DNA from: Selaginella moellendorffii
Lineage: Eukaryota; Streptophyta; Lycopodiopsida; Selaginellales; Selaginellaceae
Assembly (NCBI RefSeq): GCF_000143415.4
Contig: NW_003314370.1
Location: 149,546 to 213,545 of the forward strand
Direction of reading: 5' to 3'
DNA: 64,000 bases
Of this stretch, positions 10,350-21,432 are shown one piece after another. Made by a program: the position numbers and the translations under genes. Within the stretch, counting starts at the first letter, position 1. Every line of letters starts with the position of its first letter. Below the pieces are notes generated by a model that saw only the letters and a list, made by a program, of their open reading frames with translations, did no database searches and had not been told where the DNA came from.

Positions 10350-13300
10350 ATGGATATTTCGATCGGAATGTGGTCGGCAGTGCCAATCCATGAGGGATTT
10401 CGGGCTCATCGGAGATTTCTGGCATCCAAGCTTTTATCGAGGGGATTTCTTCTTCGCAAGACGGCATGCATGAGTGCTGGGCCGATGGACATCTTCTCCC
10501 TGGTGGAATTCGATGTGAGGAGCAGCTTAAACAGCTTGCAAGAGTTCCTTATGGCAATGCCGAGCACATCGGCGATGGGATTCCTGGCGATAGCTCTCAC
10601 AGCAGTGGCTGGAACTTCGATTGCTGGCAGCAAATCAAACAAACCAGGCAGCAGCGGAGAAAGAAAAATTCCAGCGAACAAGCTGTCGGAATACTGGCTC
10701 CTCACTCTCAATCCATCGCCTTTCAACAGATTTGTGGTGGCAAGGTGGCCGTCGATCATTTTCGATTCGAGTTCTCCAGACGACTCTTATGAGAAGATGG
10801 AACTTTCGAGCCACCAGGTAGTGTCGGTTCGAAGCGAAAGCTTGCAAGGCAACAAGGATGGCAGGAAGACGCTGGAGTATCAACGAAAATGTATATGGAC
10901 TGAGGATGGTGGAAGTCTTGCTCTCGACTGGCCGGCTTATCTCGATCTGGACGGTGATCACGGTCTCGACACCACCTTGCTGCTCATTCCCGGGACGTTC
11001 AAAGGAAGCGAAGACGAGGCGGTCAAGATTTTCGCTCAAGAAGCCTTACAAAGCGGATACTTTTCTGTGGTTCTGAATCCCAGAGGATGTGGAAACTCGC
11101 CGCTTACAACACCGAGGTATGTTTGTGAAGTTAACGTCCAACCATTCTTTTCTATATTTCTGTCTCTTCGTGCAGGATTTTCTCTGCTGGTGACAGTGAC
11201 GATGTACGCACAGCAGTGTCCTATATTGCTCGGTGCAGGCCGTGGACAACGTTCCTAGGAATTGGATGGGGTTTCGGTGCAAATATGCTGGCTAAATATC
11301 TTGGAGAGGAGAACTTGACACCTCTTACAGCGGCAGTCTGTATCAATAACCCGTTTGATCTGGACGAGGCTACGAAATACATGAAGCGGAATCGTGCTGC
11401 TGGTCTTGACAGGGAGCTGACTGATGGTCTCGTTCAAATACTACAGTCGAACAAGGTACTTCATGAGAAGAAAGATTGTTTGCTTCAATACTGGTTTCTA
11501 GTTTCTTTTCCAAGGACAAGCAAACATGGACATAACTGGTGGTCTCGCAGCTACGTCTGTAAGGGAGTTCGAGGCTGCCGTTTCGTGCCCAGCAAGGGGA
11601 TTTAAGTCTTTGGAAAGCTATTACAGGAGTTCAAGCAGTCGTAATGTTATCGATGGAATTCAAACTCCTTTGCTCTGCATTCAGGTTTGTGTCACTTTTG
11701 ACGTTGTAACTATCAAAGTAGCCAACTGTTCTGTGAATGTAGGATAGTACTGCGGCTCCACCGTTGTCCATTCCACAAAATGCATTTGAAGAGAATCCTT
11801 TCACGACGCTACTGTACTCGCCAAACGACGGCTACAACTTCAAAATAGTGTTAGAGGTAAACTTACTTTATACGTAAGACTTCTAATCATCTTTCTTTTC
11901 CATCCAGTGGCTTGCTGCTGTGGAGATAGCATTGCTGAAAGGTCGTCATCCGTTACTTCGTGGAATAGATTTGGCAATAAAGCCTTCCAAAGGGTGGAGT
12001 ACGAACTTGACTACAGGTTTACTCGAGGAAGGAAATGAGTACATAACGTTGGAGTCAAAGGAAGACTTCTGGGCACCTAATGAAGGGACTGAAGGGATTG
12101 AACATAAAGAAGGGACTGAATCTCAAGTGTCAGAAGTGAAAAGTCAGCAGAATGAAAGTCAGCAGAATGAAGAGACAGAGCAAGGTCAAGCAAAACAAGC
12201 TGCTCAAACAGTCTTCAGCGCTTTGGATATGGCAATGCCAGGAACATTATCTCCCGAAATTAAAGAACAGGTTCTCTTTTAATTTTTCTCGGTTTTTTTC
12301 TAGCTAAAGCTCTTGTCAAGACAGGTATTGGATGCTGTTGGAAGGGGTGAGACTGTAATCACAGCGTTGCAAAATGCTGTTCCTGAAGATGTGCGTGGAA
12401 AGATGGCTGCTGCTGTCTCTGCTGCAGTACAAACTCGCGGTATAAGTTTAAAGCTCGTTGGTTTTGGAGATTCCGTGCCGGCTCCAACTTTGCCGAAGGG
12501 GGACACGCAAAGTACCCCTCCTGCTCCAACCGGTGGCTCGGATGGAGAAGGCAAATCCGAGACAACAAAAGAATCCGATCCAACGAGAAACACAGAATCT
12601 GATGCAACAAAAGGCGCAGAACCGGCAGTTCTTCCAGGAGGAAAGCAAGAACAGCCTAGTGCTTCAGACGAAAAAGGAGATACTGAGGAGAACAAAGATG
12701 CAGAAGCTGCAGTCCAAAATCAAAAGCGGCATGAAAATACGTCCGATCCACCAAAGCCAGAAACAGATGTATCAAGCCGGAATCCTGAAAACACTCCAGC
12801 CGCTCAGCAAACAAACTCGTCCATCAACGTCCAACAGGCATTTCAAGCATTTTCTGGTTTTGATGATTCTACGCAAATGGCTGTCAACAATGTGTTTGGA
12901 TTACTCGAAGGGATGCTCGATCAAATTGAAAGAGGGAATGGAAACGAAGCGCCTCAGGCACAAGGAAACAGCAAGGGTGATACAGAAACAAAATCAGGAA
13001 ACTTGAAGGAGGGGGAGCTGATCTTTCAGTCGTCAGCAAGCTTCCCTTTAGAGACTTCCTCCAGGTCCGAGTATAAAAAACCAGAAGTAGCAAACGTGGC
13101 AGCAGTTACGAAGAGCACAACTACACTAGAAGAGGTGGATGAGGTGAAAGATGTCCACACCAGACTAAAGAAAACGAAGATTTCGGGATTTGTTTTGCAC
13201 GACTCCAAAGGTTCCGACGGGAATGATGGTTTTTCAGAGGAACATTTGGCCCAAGCTGAAAATATAGTTCTGGAAGCCATGAAGGTGGAAGTGCGAAGAA

Positions 13301-15068
13301 GGCTCGGATCAGCTTCTCCAGGTGTTATAGATGGTTTGAAAGAGGAACTTCCCGGGGTCGCGAGAGCAGCAATACGTCACGTCGATACCTCTTCTGGACG
13401 GGTTCTTTCGGCCGAAGGCCTCGTTGATGCTGTGGCGTCGGCGTTTCGGGGGACTATCATTCTGCAGAAAGTCCTTCCTTTCGGGGTGCTAGTCGGGGTC
13501 ATTCTGGCATCCCTCGTCAACTCGTACGTGGTTGTCACAACAAAGAACGACAACGAGCGAGTGGAGGAAGAAATCAAAGTGCAGGAGAAATCGCTACCTG
13601 AAGCAACTAGCGATAGTCCGGTGGCTGCAAGCGAGGAGATTGAGAAGGGTCTTTGCGGAAATGTTGTCGGGGCTGTGACTGCTGCTGCTATGGGTGCTAC
13701 CGCTGCGTTCGCAAGCAGTGGTAGCTCTCGTTCGGGATCAAGAGACGACCAAGAAGGCGATGGGGACGACGATTGCTACAAGGATAACATAGTCACCAGC
13801 ATGGCGGAGAAGGCCTTTTCGATTGCTGCTCCCGTGGTTCCAACCAAAGATGGCCAAGTCGACCACGAAAGGTATTTTCTTACTTTCTTTTTTATTGAAT
13901 GCAATGTGTTGGTTACACTGAACAACAGGTTGGTATCGATGCTAGCGGATATTGGTCAGAAGGCCGGGTTTTTAAATGTCATTGGAAAGGCTGCACTTCT
14001 TTGGGGTGGTTTACGTGGTGCTATGAATGTAACAGAGAGGCTGCTTGTATTTTTCAAAATAGCTGCCATGCCGTTGCATCGAAGGTACTTTGGTTTAGTT
14101 TTCCTGCTGAAGCTTGAGTTCGTAGTTTTGTGTTTGCAGGCTCCTGGGATTTTCGGGAATGGTTTTACTTCTGTGGTCTCCAATTTTTCTACCATTGCTC
14201 CCCACTCTTTTGACCGAGTGGGCATCGCACTCGTCTGGAGGGGTAGCGCAGTGCGCTTGCGTTTTTGGTTTTTATGGAGCACTGATTCTTTTGATTATAA
14301 TCTGGGGGAAGAAAATTCGTGGCTTCGATCAGCCATTACACCAATATGGCCTCAGGCTGAAGAGAGTAAGCTACCTCTTTTATCTACAAATGTTCTAACG
14401 CTTTTTCTTTTGCAGCTCAATCTCTTTGGAGCTGGCTTAGCAGCCGGTTGTGGGGTCGTGTGTCTATTTTACGTCCTACTTTCCCAGCTTCGCTACTTGA
14501 AGCTCGTCTCCTCCTTCCTGGTAATGACTTCATTCTCTCAGGCGGTACTTTCGATCGGAAAGCTAGCGAAGCTGACAGTCGAAGCACTGGCAATGGGAGT
14601 GGTCATTGCACCAGTGGAGGAACTTATCTTTCGCTCGTGGCTGCTTGAAGAGATCTCGGTCGATTTCGGCGAGCAGAAAGCCATACTACTCTCCAGCCTC
14701 TTGTTTGCAATAGTTCACTGGTAAGTAGCTTTCATTCTCTTTTTTCCATGGTCTATATGTTCTCCTTTGATCTCAGGTCACCATCGGCAATACCAGGACT
14801 ATGGTTCATGGGTGTTGCTCTTGCGGGTGCTCGCGTCAGATCAAACGGGAATTTGGCGCTTCCAATCGGACTACACGCTGGCTTGATCGCTGCAAACTTC
14901 GTGCTCACTTGCGGAGGATTCGTGGTCTATTCGCCAAAAGCTCCTTGCTGGTTAACAGGACTTCACGCAAGCAGTCCTCTCGCAGGAGTTTTTGGCGCTG
15001 CCATAGCTGGAGCTTTCGCAGCGCTCTTGTTTCCATGGAAAGTTTTGGCCGTGGAAAAAATTAATTAA
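10350..15068 (+). CDS. Alpha/beta-hydrolase (EMB8-like) + CPBP intramembrane protease fusion, probably plastid
   Basis: A large multi-exon gene with short introns. The N-terminus (RAHRRFLASKLLSRGFLLRK) is basic and serine-rich like a transit peptide, followed by a hydrophobic segment. An alpha/beta-hydrolase domain of the EMB8/YheT type follows (LLIPGTFKGS, NPRGCGNSP, NNPFDLDEA, YYRSSSS). A long acidic, low-complexity linker at 12040-13200 leads to a helical membrane region and a C-terminal CPBP (CAAX protease/bacteriocin-processing) domain with EELIFRSWL (EExxxR), FAIVHW and GLHAG carrying the expected Glu and His residues. Plants have large proteins of this same hydrolase-CPBP architecture. 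The hydrolase nucleophile elbow reads GWGFGAN where GxSxGAN is expected, so the serine is apparently absent. The ATG at 10350 is the first in frame; an upstream exon cannot be excluded. The final exons join near 14720/14777. Confidence 0.82.
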
Positions 15069-15099
15069 AGTTCTTCAAATTTCTAGGGCTCTTGGTTGG

Positions 15100-17268
15100 A
15101 TGAGCAGCGATCTTGACGCCGAGATCGCGACGCGCCTCTCCCATCGATCGCCGGATTACGTCCACCTCCTGCGCCGCTGTGGCGAGGAGCGAGCGCTTTC
15201 ACAGGGTAAGCGCGTCCACGGCCACATTCGCAGCTTCTACCGCGGGAAGAGGGTCGCATTCCTCGCGAATCTCCTGCTGGAGATGTATGGCAAGTGTGGC
15301 AGCCTCAGCGACGCGCGCCAGGTATTCGACGATTCCCTCTTCCACCGCAATCTCTTCTCCTGGGGCCTGATGATGAACGCGTATGCCAAGAACGGGCATT
15401 GCAAGGAGGTCGTGCGGCTCTACTGGGAGATGTCCAACCAGGGAGTGAAGATGGAGAACAGCGTCGTCTTCCTCCTTGTTCTTGGCGCATGCTCCAAGCT
15501 GGGCAGCTTCAAACCGGGTAAGTCTCTCCATTCTCACGTCCTAGAGAGTGGCTTCTTCTCGGATTCCTTGCACAGCGCTCTCATCACCATGTATGGCAGA
15601 TGTGGAAGCGCGGAGGAGGCACGCAGAGAATTCGACAGGATCGCCACGAAGAACGTCGTGACTTGGAGCGCCATGCTTGGAGCATATGCCCGAAACGGGC
15701 ATAGCAGGCAGGCTGTGGAGCTCTACAGACGAATGGTCCACGAGGAGAAGCTAGAGCCCAGCGAAGTGACGTACCTCGGCGTTGTGGAGGCCTGCGCGAG
15801 CTTGCGCAGCCTGGATCTGGGACGAGAAATCCACAGGAGCATCGAAGCAGCCGGGAGACTTGAGATTGATGCCGCGCTGGGGAATGCGCTCATCGGGATG
15901 TACAGCAAGTGTCGGAGCTGCGACGATGCATGGAGAGTTTTCGAGAGCATGAAAAACAAGACGGTCTTCTCGTGGAACTGTATGATCTCGGCGTTCACGC
16001 AGCAGGGCCAGAACAGGAGAGCTCTCCAGCTCTACCATCGAATGGAACCCGAAGGTATGAAACGCAACTTGGTCACTTTCCTCAGTGCTCTCACTGCCTG
16101 CTCGGCTCTCCAGGATCTGGCACAAGGCAAAGCCATCCACGCCCGAGTGGCTGACGCTGGATACGATGCCCAAGTTGTCGTGAGAAACGCGCTGGTACAC
16201 ATGTACAGCAAGTGTGGAGATCTAGACGCCGCCAGGGACGTCTTCGACAACACCGTCGAGAGAAGCGAGGTGTCGTGGAACTCGATCATGGCGGCGTACG
16301 CTCAGAACGGCCGTGCCGCGGAAGCTCTCGAGCTCTACCGGAAGATGGACGTCCAGCCCGACTGCATCACTTTCACCACCGCGCTGGATGCTTGCTCGAG
16401 GCTGCGAGCTCTGGATCAAGGCAGGGAGATCCACCAGCGGCTCGTTTCCTCGGGGCTCATGCCGGACGCTGCCACCGGGAACGCGCTGATAACCATGTAT
16501 GGGAGGTGCTGCTGCCTGGACGAGGCGAGAGCGGTGTTCGACGCAATGGAAGCCAGGGACGTGGTCACCTGGACGGCGATCATCGCAGCCTACTCTCAGA
16601 GCGGCGATGCGAGACAAGCTCTGGAGATCTACGCGAGGATGAGAGCCGAGAGCAGCGTCAAGCCAAACGAGATAACTCTCGTCGCCATCGCCGACGCTTG
16701 CTGCGCAGCCAAGGATCTCGTCCAGGGCAGGCTCGTTCACTCGAGAGCAATCTCCTCCAAGTTCCAGATCCATGGCTCGCTGGGGAATGCGCTGGTAAAC
16801 ATGTACGCCAGCTGCGGCAGCCTGGTGGAAGCCCGGAAGCTCTTCGACGAGATGCGCGACCACAGGGACGTGATATGCTGGTCCTCGATGATCGCGGCCT
16901 ACGCTCGCCATGGCCACGCCGCGGAAGCTCTCAACCTTTTGTCCGAGCTGTGCTTGGAAGGAGTGGAGCCGGATCACATAACTTTCATCACGATCTTGTT
17001 CGCGTGTAGCCATGCCGGGCTGGTGGCCGAGGGGAGGTACGTGTTTGCTTTGATGGTGGAGGATTACTGTGGCTGCCCGGACGCGCAGCATTACCAGTGC
17101 TTGGTGGATGTTCTTGGCAGGGCCGGATGGATGCCGCTGGCGGAAGAGCTGGTCAAGAGCATGCCGTTTGAGCCCGAGTGTGCTGCGTGGATGACGCTGC
17201 TGGGATCTTACAATGTTTGTGGTGACTATCAGCGAGGACGCCAGGCCGCGGAGCTTGGTCTTTGTTGA
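15100..17268 (+). CDS. Intronless PLS-class PPR protein ending in a short E motif
   Basis: A single open frame of 722 codons consists almost entirely of pentatricopeptide repeats of about 31-36 residues, each with typical pieces such as LINMYGKCGSLxDARxVFD, (V/T)xSWNxMIxAYxQNGxxxEALxLYxxM and PDxITFxxxLxAC. The PLS alternation is evident. The C-terminus (AQHYQCLVDVLGRAG, then AAWMTLLGSYNVCGDYQRG) enters the E1 motif and stops, with no E+ or DYW domain. PLS-type PPR proteins bind organelle RNA one base per repeat and mostly specify C-to-U editing sites; this one would need a DYW partner in trans. No strong targeting peptide is obvious. It starts 32 bases after the stop of the CPBP gene. The alternative is a recently truncated member. 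Confidence 0.9.
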   Translation: MSSDLDAEIATRLSHRSPDYVHLLRRCGEERALSQGKRVHGHIRSFYRGKRVAFLANLLLEMYGKCGSLSDARQVFDDSLFHRNLFSWGLMMNAYAKNGHCKEVVRLYWEMSNQGVKMENSVVFLLVLGACSKLGSFKPGKSLHSHVLESGFFSDSLHSALITMYGRCGSAEEARREFDRIATKNVVTWSAMLGAYARNGHSRQAVELYRRMVHEEKLEPSEVTYLGVVEACASLRSLDLGREIHRSIEAAGRLEIDAALGNALIGMYSKCRSCDDAWRVFESMKNKTVFSWNCMISAFTQQGQNRRALQLYHRMEPEGMKRNLVTFLSALTACSALQDLAQGKAIHARVADAGYDAQVVVRNALVHMYSKCGDLDAARDVFDNTVERSEVSWNSIMAAYAQNGRAAEALELYRKMDVQPDCITFTTALDACSRLRALDQGREIHQRLVSSGLMPDAATGNALITMYGRCCCLDEARAVFDAMEARDVVTWTAIIAAYSQSGDARQALEIYARMRAESSVKPNEITLVAIADACCAAKDLVQGRLVHSRAISSKFQIHGSLGNALVNMYASCGSLVEARKLFDEMRDHRDVICWSSMIAAYARHGHAAEALNLLSELCLEGVEPDHITFITILFACSHAGLVAEGRYVFALMVEDYCGCPDAQHYQCLVDVLGRAGWMPLAEELVKSMPFEPECAAWMTLLGSYNVCGDYQRGRQAAELGLC

Positions 17269-18149
17269 TGGTTGACATCTAACGGCTGTCAATAGTTGTG
17301 CGCATCGTAGCCGTCAAGATGGAGTATATCTAATCTCATGTCTCATGACAATCTCAAGAAGTGGACTTTATTGAGCGGGTTGTTTAGGAGTCATTGATAT
17401 ATAAAAATTCTTGTGCTAGAATGATGATCTCAAGGCCTCAAGAAATAATATTATATAAGCACACTTCGAAAGAACTCATTTTAAATGACTCGTCTCTAAA
17501 TTCATGTTTGTTCTCACAACTGGGACCAGAGAGAGTAAGAATAGTAATTGGATTCGAAGAAAACATGATGCACACAACAGTTACTTCAATGGTTTGGTTG
17601 TTTTTCACTTGCAAGGGCAGCGGTGAAGCGGGAGCGAGAACACAAGCATTCGATGAGATACAACGAAAAGGAGAACATTGAAAGCTATTCTCAATCACAA
17701 AGTTGAGAAGAGGAAGTAGAAATTCGTTTTTTCCTCTCTTCACCTGTCCTCCGCGTTATTGATCCTCTCTTCCATAATTCCTAACTGATGTTCCACATTT
17801 CATAATCTCTGTATATCTTAGCAATTGAGTATTGATGTTCTTGATCAAGCCCTCGAAGGTCACTGGAGCACTTTCTTTGCACAAATAATACAGCATACCT
17901 TGGGCATCGTTTACTTCGCTCGTAACGTAGCTCTAGCTAGGGCTTATTAGCTATAGGAAGACTCACGGCCATATTCCCCGAGATGGAACACCATTAAAGC
18001 TCATAGAACTGGAAAGATCTCTTCATTGCCAGGTATATGAAGTACAAACAACAAAAGTTTTTTGCTTCTAAGAGCTTGGTTTGTTCACAAGTTCTGTTAA
18101 TGCTTGTGATACAAGATTGTTTTCGTCCCTCAAGGGGATGATTCGACGA
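17269..18149. other. Intergenic region without a supported gene
   Basis: Only short open frames with no family resemblance. The stretch holds the 3' flank of the PPR gene and the 3' flank of the small minus-strand gene that follows. No repeat shared with the rest of the window was noticed. Confidence 0.5.
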
Positions 18150-18515
18150 TCAGTGGCGAGCTCTCTTGCTCGGCGGCCCGGCTTGTTGTTGCTGAAGCGC
18201 CAGTTGCCTTGTGAAGTAGTTCACCTCCTTAGACAGTTGCCTCCTGTTCTCTTCCTCCTCTTGCTGGAGCGCCACGGCCACCATCCGCGTGATCCGGTCG
18301 GCATGGGGAGGATCCAACGCCACCTCGTCTTCCATGTAATGGCAGTCCGGCCTGAGCGCCCTCTTGTTGTTGGTCTCGGCCCAGTGATCATAGTCCGCGA
18401 AGTCGAAACTATCGTATTGTTTCACCCGGATCCTCCTATTGTTACCAGCCTCGATCGCCAAATCGTCGATCATGCGCTTGAGCTCAACATACCGCTCAAC
18501 ATCCACCGCCACCAT
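18150..18515 (-). CDS. Small charged hypothetical protein
   Basis: A 121-codon frame from the ATG at 18515 (protein start MVAVDVERYVELKRMIDDL); an upstream in-frame start at 18584 would add 23 residues. The product is hydrophilic, with an acidic middle (YDSFDFADYDHW), a Glu/Gln-rich helix (ALQQEEEENRRQLSKEV) and a basic tail ending SKRARH that could act as a nuclear localisation signal. GC content is clearly higher than in the surrounding AT-rich DNA, which supports coding. I do not recognise the family. It could be a small nuclear protein or a retained fragment of a larger gene. Confidence 0.45.
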   Translation of the reverse strand: MVAVDVERYVELKRMIDDLAIEAGNNRRIRVKQYDSFDFADYDHWAETNNKRALRPDCHYMEDEVALDPPHADRITRMVAVALQQEEEENRRQLSKEVNYFTRQLALQQQQAGPPSKRARH

Positions 18516-18839
18516 CTTCAATCTGCTCTGCTCGTGAGAAGTTCTTGATTCCTTTTTTACAATCACAAACCCTATACAAAACAAACGGATATACTACCTT
18601 TTCGCCAAATATTCTTTCATCGGTTTACTGGAATATTTTTAAATTTGTTTTATGGAGCAGCGCTCTGCACGAGCTAGGAGCGAGGAGCCAGAAATTCATG
18701 GATTCAACCGGAGTTTCGAAGTGATTGGAAGTGGATTTTCACTCACTATCTCCTTGAATTTTTCCCATCTTTCACTGAGCTAGTTGAAGGCATCAACTCT
18801 CTAAAAATGATCAAAGATGCTATAAAAATGAGTGGTTTA

Positions 18840-19120
18840 TATTGAAATCAATTTAATAACTACCAAAATCCCATAATAGTATACAATATTATAACTTCAG
18901 CATAGATAATAAGAAAAATTATAACTGTCATATTGGAGGAAATAGTAATAGCATTTCACTTTTAAATTACATCTAAATCATTCAAATTGCAAAGTGGAAT
19001 TTAAACTATTGAAAAGAATATACCTAACCCGTGCTATATTAAATAATTTTGAGATAATATAAAAATGAATACAACCATTAAAAATTTACATTCTATAAAC
19101 AATAATTTGCTACATGTTGC
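18840..19120. other. AT-rich spacer
   Basis: Very AT-rich and without open frames of note. It grades into the MITE-like repeat that begins near 19120. Confidence 0.4.
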
Positions 19121-19430
19121 ATGTAGCATTTGATTTGTTTAATAGTAATGTTATTTCTACTTATTGGTTTGCTTAAGCAAACCTATGGTAGTGGATATAC
19201 TTAGAATATATTTGGATATTTTAGGATATTCTTCCATCTAATGGCTGTTATTTATTTATATTAATTTTATATTTATAATTTATAAACTTTCTTAAACACT
19301 TTTTAGTATATTCGTTTTTATTCTACCATCTAATGGTTGATATGCAATAAGATTAATCTTGTGTTTATAAATTATAAACATGTTTATAGTTAATAAGTAG
19401 GAATAACGCTAATGCATAGCAAATTATTCA
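19120..19430. repeat. MITE-like AT-rich repeat, most complete copy
   Basis: Contains the perfect 18-base palindrome GGTTTGCTTAAGCAAACC at 19166-19183, then 'taccatctaatggttgatatgcaataagattaatcttg' type sequence and the end block 'ttaataagtaggaataacgct'. Related copies occur at 21185-21432 in the same orientation, inverted in 26551-27260, and near 57740-57960. No coding capacity, AT-rich body and repeated inverted ends suggest a non-autonomous DNA transposon. Confidence 0.5.
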
Positions 19431-19849
19431 TTCCATTTCATGTTAAGTGTTTTCAACTTTCATGTCAGGGCAGTTTCTTCCTCTCTAAACATGGGATTGA
19501 ACATCCTCTGGAGAAAGGGAACCTCTTACAACAAACTGGGAGCTTTAATGAGCAAAAAAACATCTTCTACTTCAATTCAGTGCTATATAAAAGTTAATTT
19601 ACAGTTGTTTGCTAACGCCATAGAAAAGCTATTGCTCCAAACCCTAACTTGCAAAAACAAACCCAAATATACATAAACTATGCTGGGCAGCAGATTTGGA
19701 TGAGTACGCAGCTTTTTGATGGTTAGAAGGCTCTTTGGATGCGGCAGTAGCAGAGCTAGTATCGCATCCGGACACACTGGGGATTATACCAAGTCAAAGG
19801 AGAAGCAATGACACACAGAGTTCGGGAGCCAGACGAACGAATATCGAAG

Positions 19850-20440
19850 TGTCTTAATCTAGGGATTTGCAGGCTTTGAACCAAAGAAGCAAGGAAAAAC
19901 GGAGTACGACAAAAACTCTTCACTGTCGTTTGGTCTCATCTTGCCAATGGAGCACCCGAGCAGCACATCCAGCAGCTTCCCGTTGATAAAATCACCGTGG
20001 CTGAGAAGTCGTCGAGTTCTTCCGGCTCAGAGCTCGTCCTCTACAAGTTTCTCTCGTACGTAGAAAAGAGAAGTTTGCTCAATGACTTAGCCAACTCGCT
20101 CTTCACGTTTTCTTTCTCAGGAGAATCACGGAAGTTAAAGAACAGCGCCAGAAGGCAGTCGTGGAATTAATCTGTACTCCCTAGTCGTCCAAAAGTCCCT
20201 CGACCCGAGGCTGGCTCTGGTGAGATCCCGAGCCTCACAGTGACGGCAACTGTCAATCCGTGCACCGCAACATGTGGAATCCATGGATCCACTCGGCCGA
20301 GAGGTTACAACGGATGATCCTTGCCCAGTGAAGATTGTCAGCATCGTGTTGAGCGATGCCATGCCAAACGCGGCAGTGTAAGTGGCAAAAACATCAAGCT
20401 CTTGAGAGGAGTCGAGTTTTCCCGCAGCTGGGATGGATTG
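19850..20440 (+). pseudogene. Possible exon remnants of an unrecognised gene
   Basis: A GC-balanced island inside AT-rich DNA. Plus-strand frames include QLPVDKITVAEKSSSSSGSE, a possible donor near 20055, an acceptor near 20120 and RITEVKEQRQKAVVEL, then further on PLGREVTTDDPCPVK and IVSIVLSDAMPNAAV. Stops and frame changes separate these pieces, so a working gene is unlikely. I cannot name the family. Confidence 0.25.
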
Positions 20441-20551
20441 ATTTGTATTGGAGCATGAGAGTGACTTTATCTTGACAATTAAATCCAAAACTAACTTCCT
20501 GCCTTGGAATATTATTATTTACTATTCATTTCCAGAAATTTTACTAAGAAC

Positions 20552-20956
20552 TTATGAACATTCATGAAATTCAACAGTATGTTTAGCATGTTCAAAACAA
20601 CCTCTGAAGGACCACATATACCAACCACCCCAACCTGTAGTGGTATATTTTGCTGCACCAGTAAAAATTATTACATGATAAGTTTCATAACCCATGGAGA
20701 AATCATCACTTTCTATTATTGGATTTGGATTTGTTTTCTCCTTGAAATCGTTCTCATTTGCCTGATTATATATAAAAATATTTACCTTATTTTCATTATG
20801 TTTTGAGTTGTAATAATCTAATTTACACATCATAGACTTTTGCATATTTACAGGGTCCCAACAATGGTCAAAAGTTTGAGCAATAGTAAAGATTATAGAA
20901 CATGTAAATCCTAATACCAAAATAAGGATGAATGAACAAAACTTTACTAATCTCAT
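20552..20956 (-). CDS. Small secreted cysteine-containing hypothetical protein
   Basis: A 134-codon frame beginning with a clear signal peptide: a short basic start (MRLVK), a long hydrophobic core (FILILVLGFTCSIIFTIA) and a likely cleavage near residue 26. The mature part of about 108 residues has four cysteines (DHC, MMC near its start; RGC, HEC near its end) that could form two disulphides, and a conserved-looking aromatic block GWGGWYMWSF. It resembles small secreted plant proteins in layout, but I do not recognise the family, and it lacks the usual spacing of the S1 self-incompatibility family. Codon use is AT-rich like the surroundings, so an orphan gene or a chance frame are both possible. 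Confidence 0.4.
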   Translation of the reverse strand: MRLVKFCSFILILVLGFTCSIIFTIAQTFDHCWDPVNMQKSMMCKLDYYNSKHNENKVNIFIYNQANENDFKEKTNPNPIIESDDFSMGYETYHVIIFTGAAKYTTTGWGGWYMWSFRGCFEHAKHTVEFHECS

Positions 20957-21184
20957 ATTTGAAGAGAATTTTATTATGTCTATTACACTCGTTGTAAAAT
21001 GGAAATGGACTATGATTTCATTTTATAATCTAAATGAAGTTTTAACAATAAAGGACAAAAACATTATTAATGCTGTTTCGTAAGTTGATTTAATGGTACT
21101 ATGATACCATTACACCAGTTGTCATTTGTTTTTTAGTTTTCTATTATTATTCTCTCTCTGTATATGGTACTTTTATTGGATTTT

Positions 21185-21432
21185 TTGGTTTGCTTAAGCA
21201 AATCTATAGGGGATGGTAGTGGATATATCTAAAATATACTTCAATATTCTAGGATAATCTACCATCTAACACTTGTTATTCATTTAGATTAATTTTGTAT
21301 TTATAATTTATAAACATGTTTATATTTAATAAACTTTCTTAAACACTTTATAGTATATTCTTTCTTATTCTACCATCTAATGATTGATATGCAATAAGAT
21401 TAATCTTGTGTTTATAAATTATAAACATGTTT
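21185..21432. repeat. MITE-like repeat, left part interrupted by a retrotransposon
   Basis: Closely matches 19160-19375, including GGTTTGCTTAAGCAAATC (one change from the palindrome) and the 'gcaataagattaatcttgtgtttataaattataaacatg' end. The match stops at 21432 exactly where the LTR begins. The expected remaining block ('aataagtaagaataacac') reappears at 26588 beyond the far LTR, so the retrotransposon probably landed inside this repeat. Confidence 0.55.

Noticed and set aside
12458-13006. 182-codon plus ORF
   Set aside because: Out-of-frame reading of the low-complexity linker of the CPBP fusion gene.
16222-17292. 356-codon minus-strand ORF
   Set aside because: Shadow of the PPR gene; no known family, and PPR codon bias produces long antisense frames.
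20135-20488. 117-codon minus-strand ORF
   Set aside because: The plus strand carries more coherent coding-like pieces here, and the minus frame matches no family.
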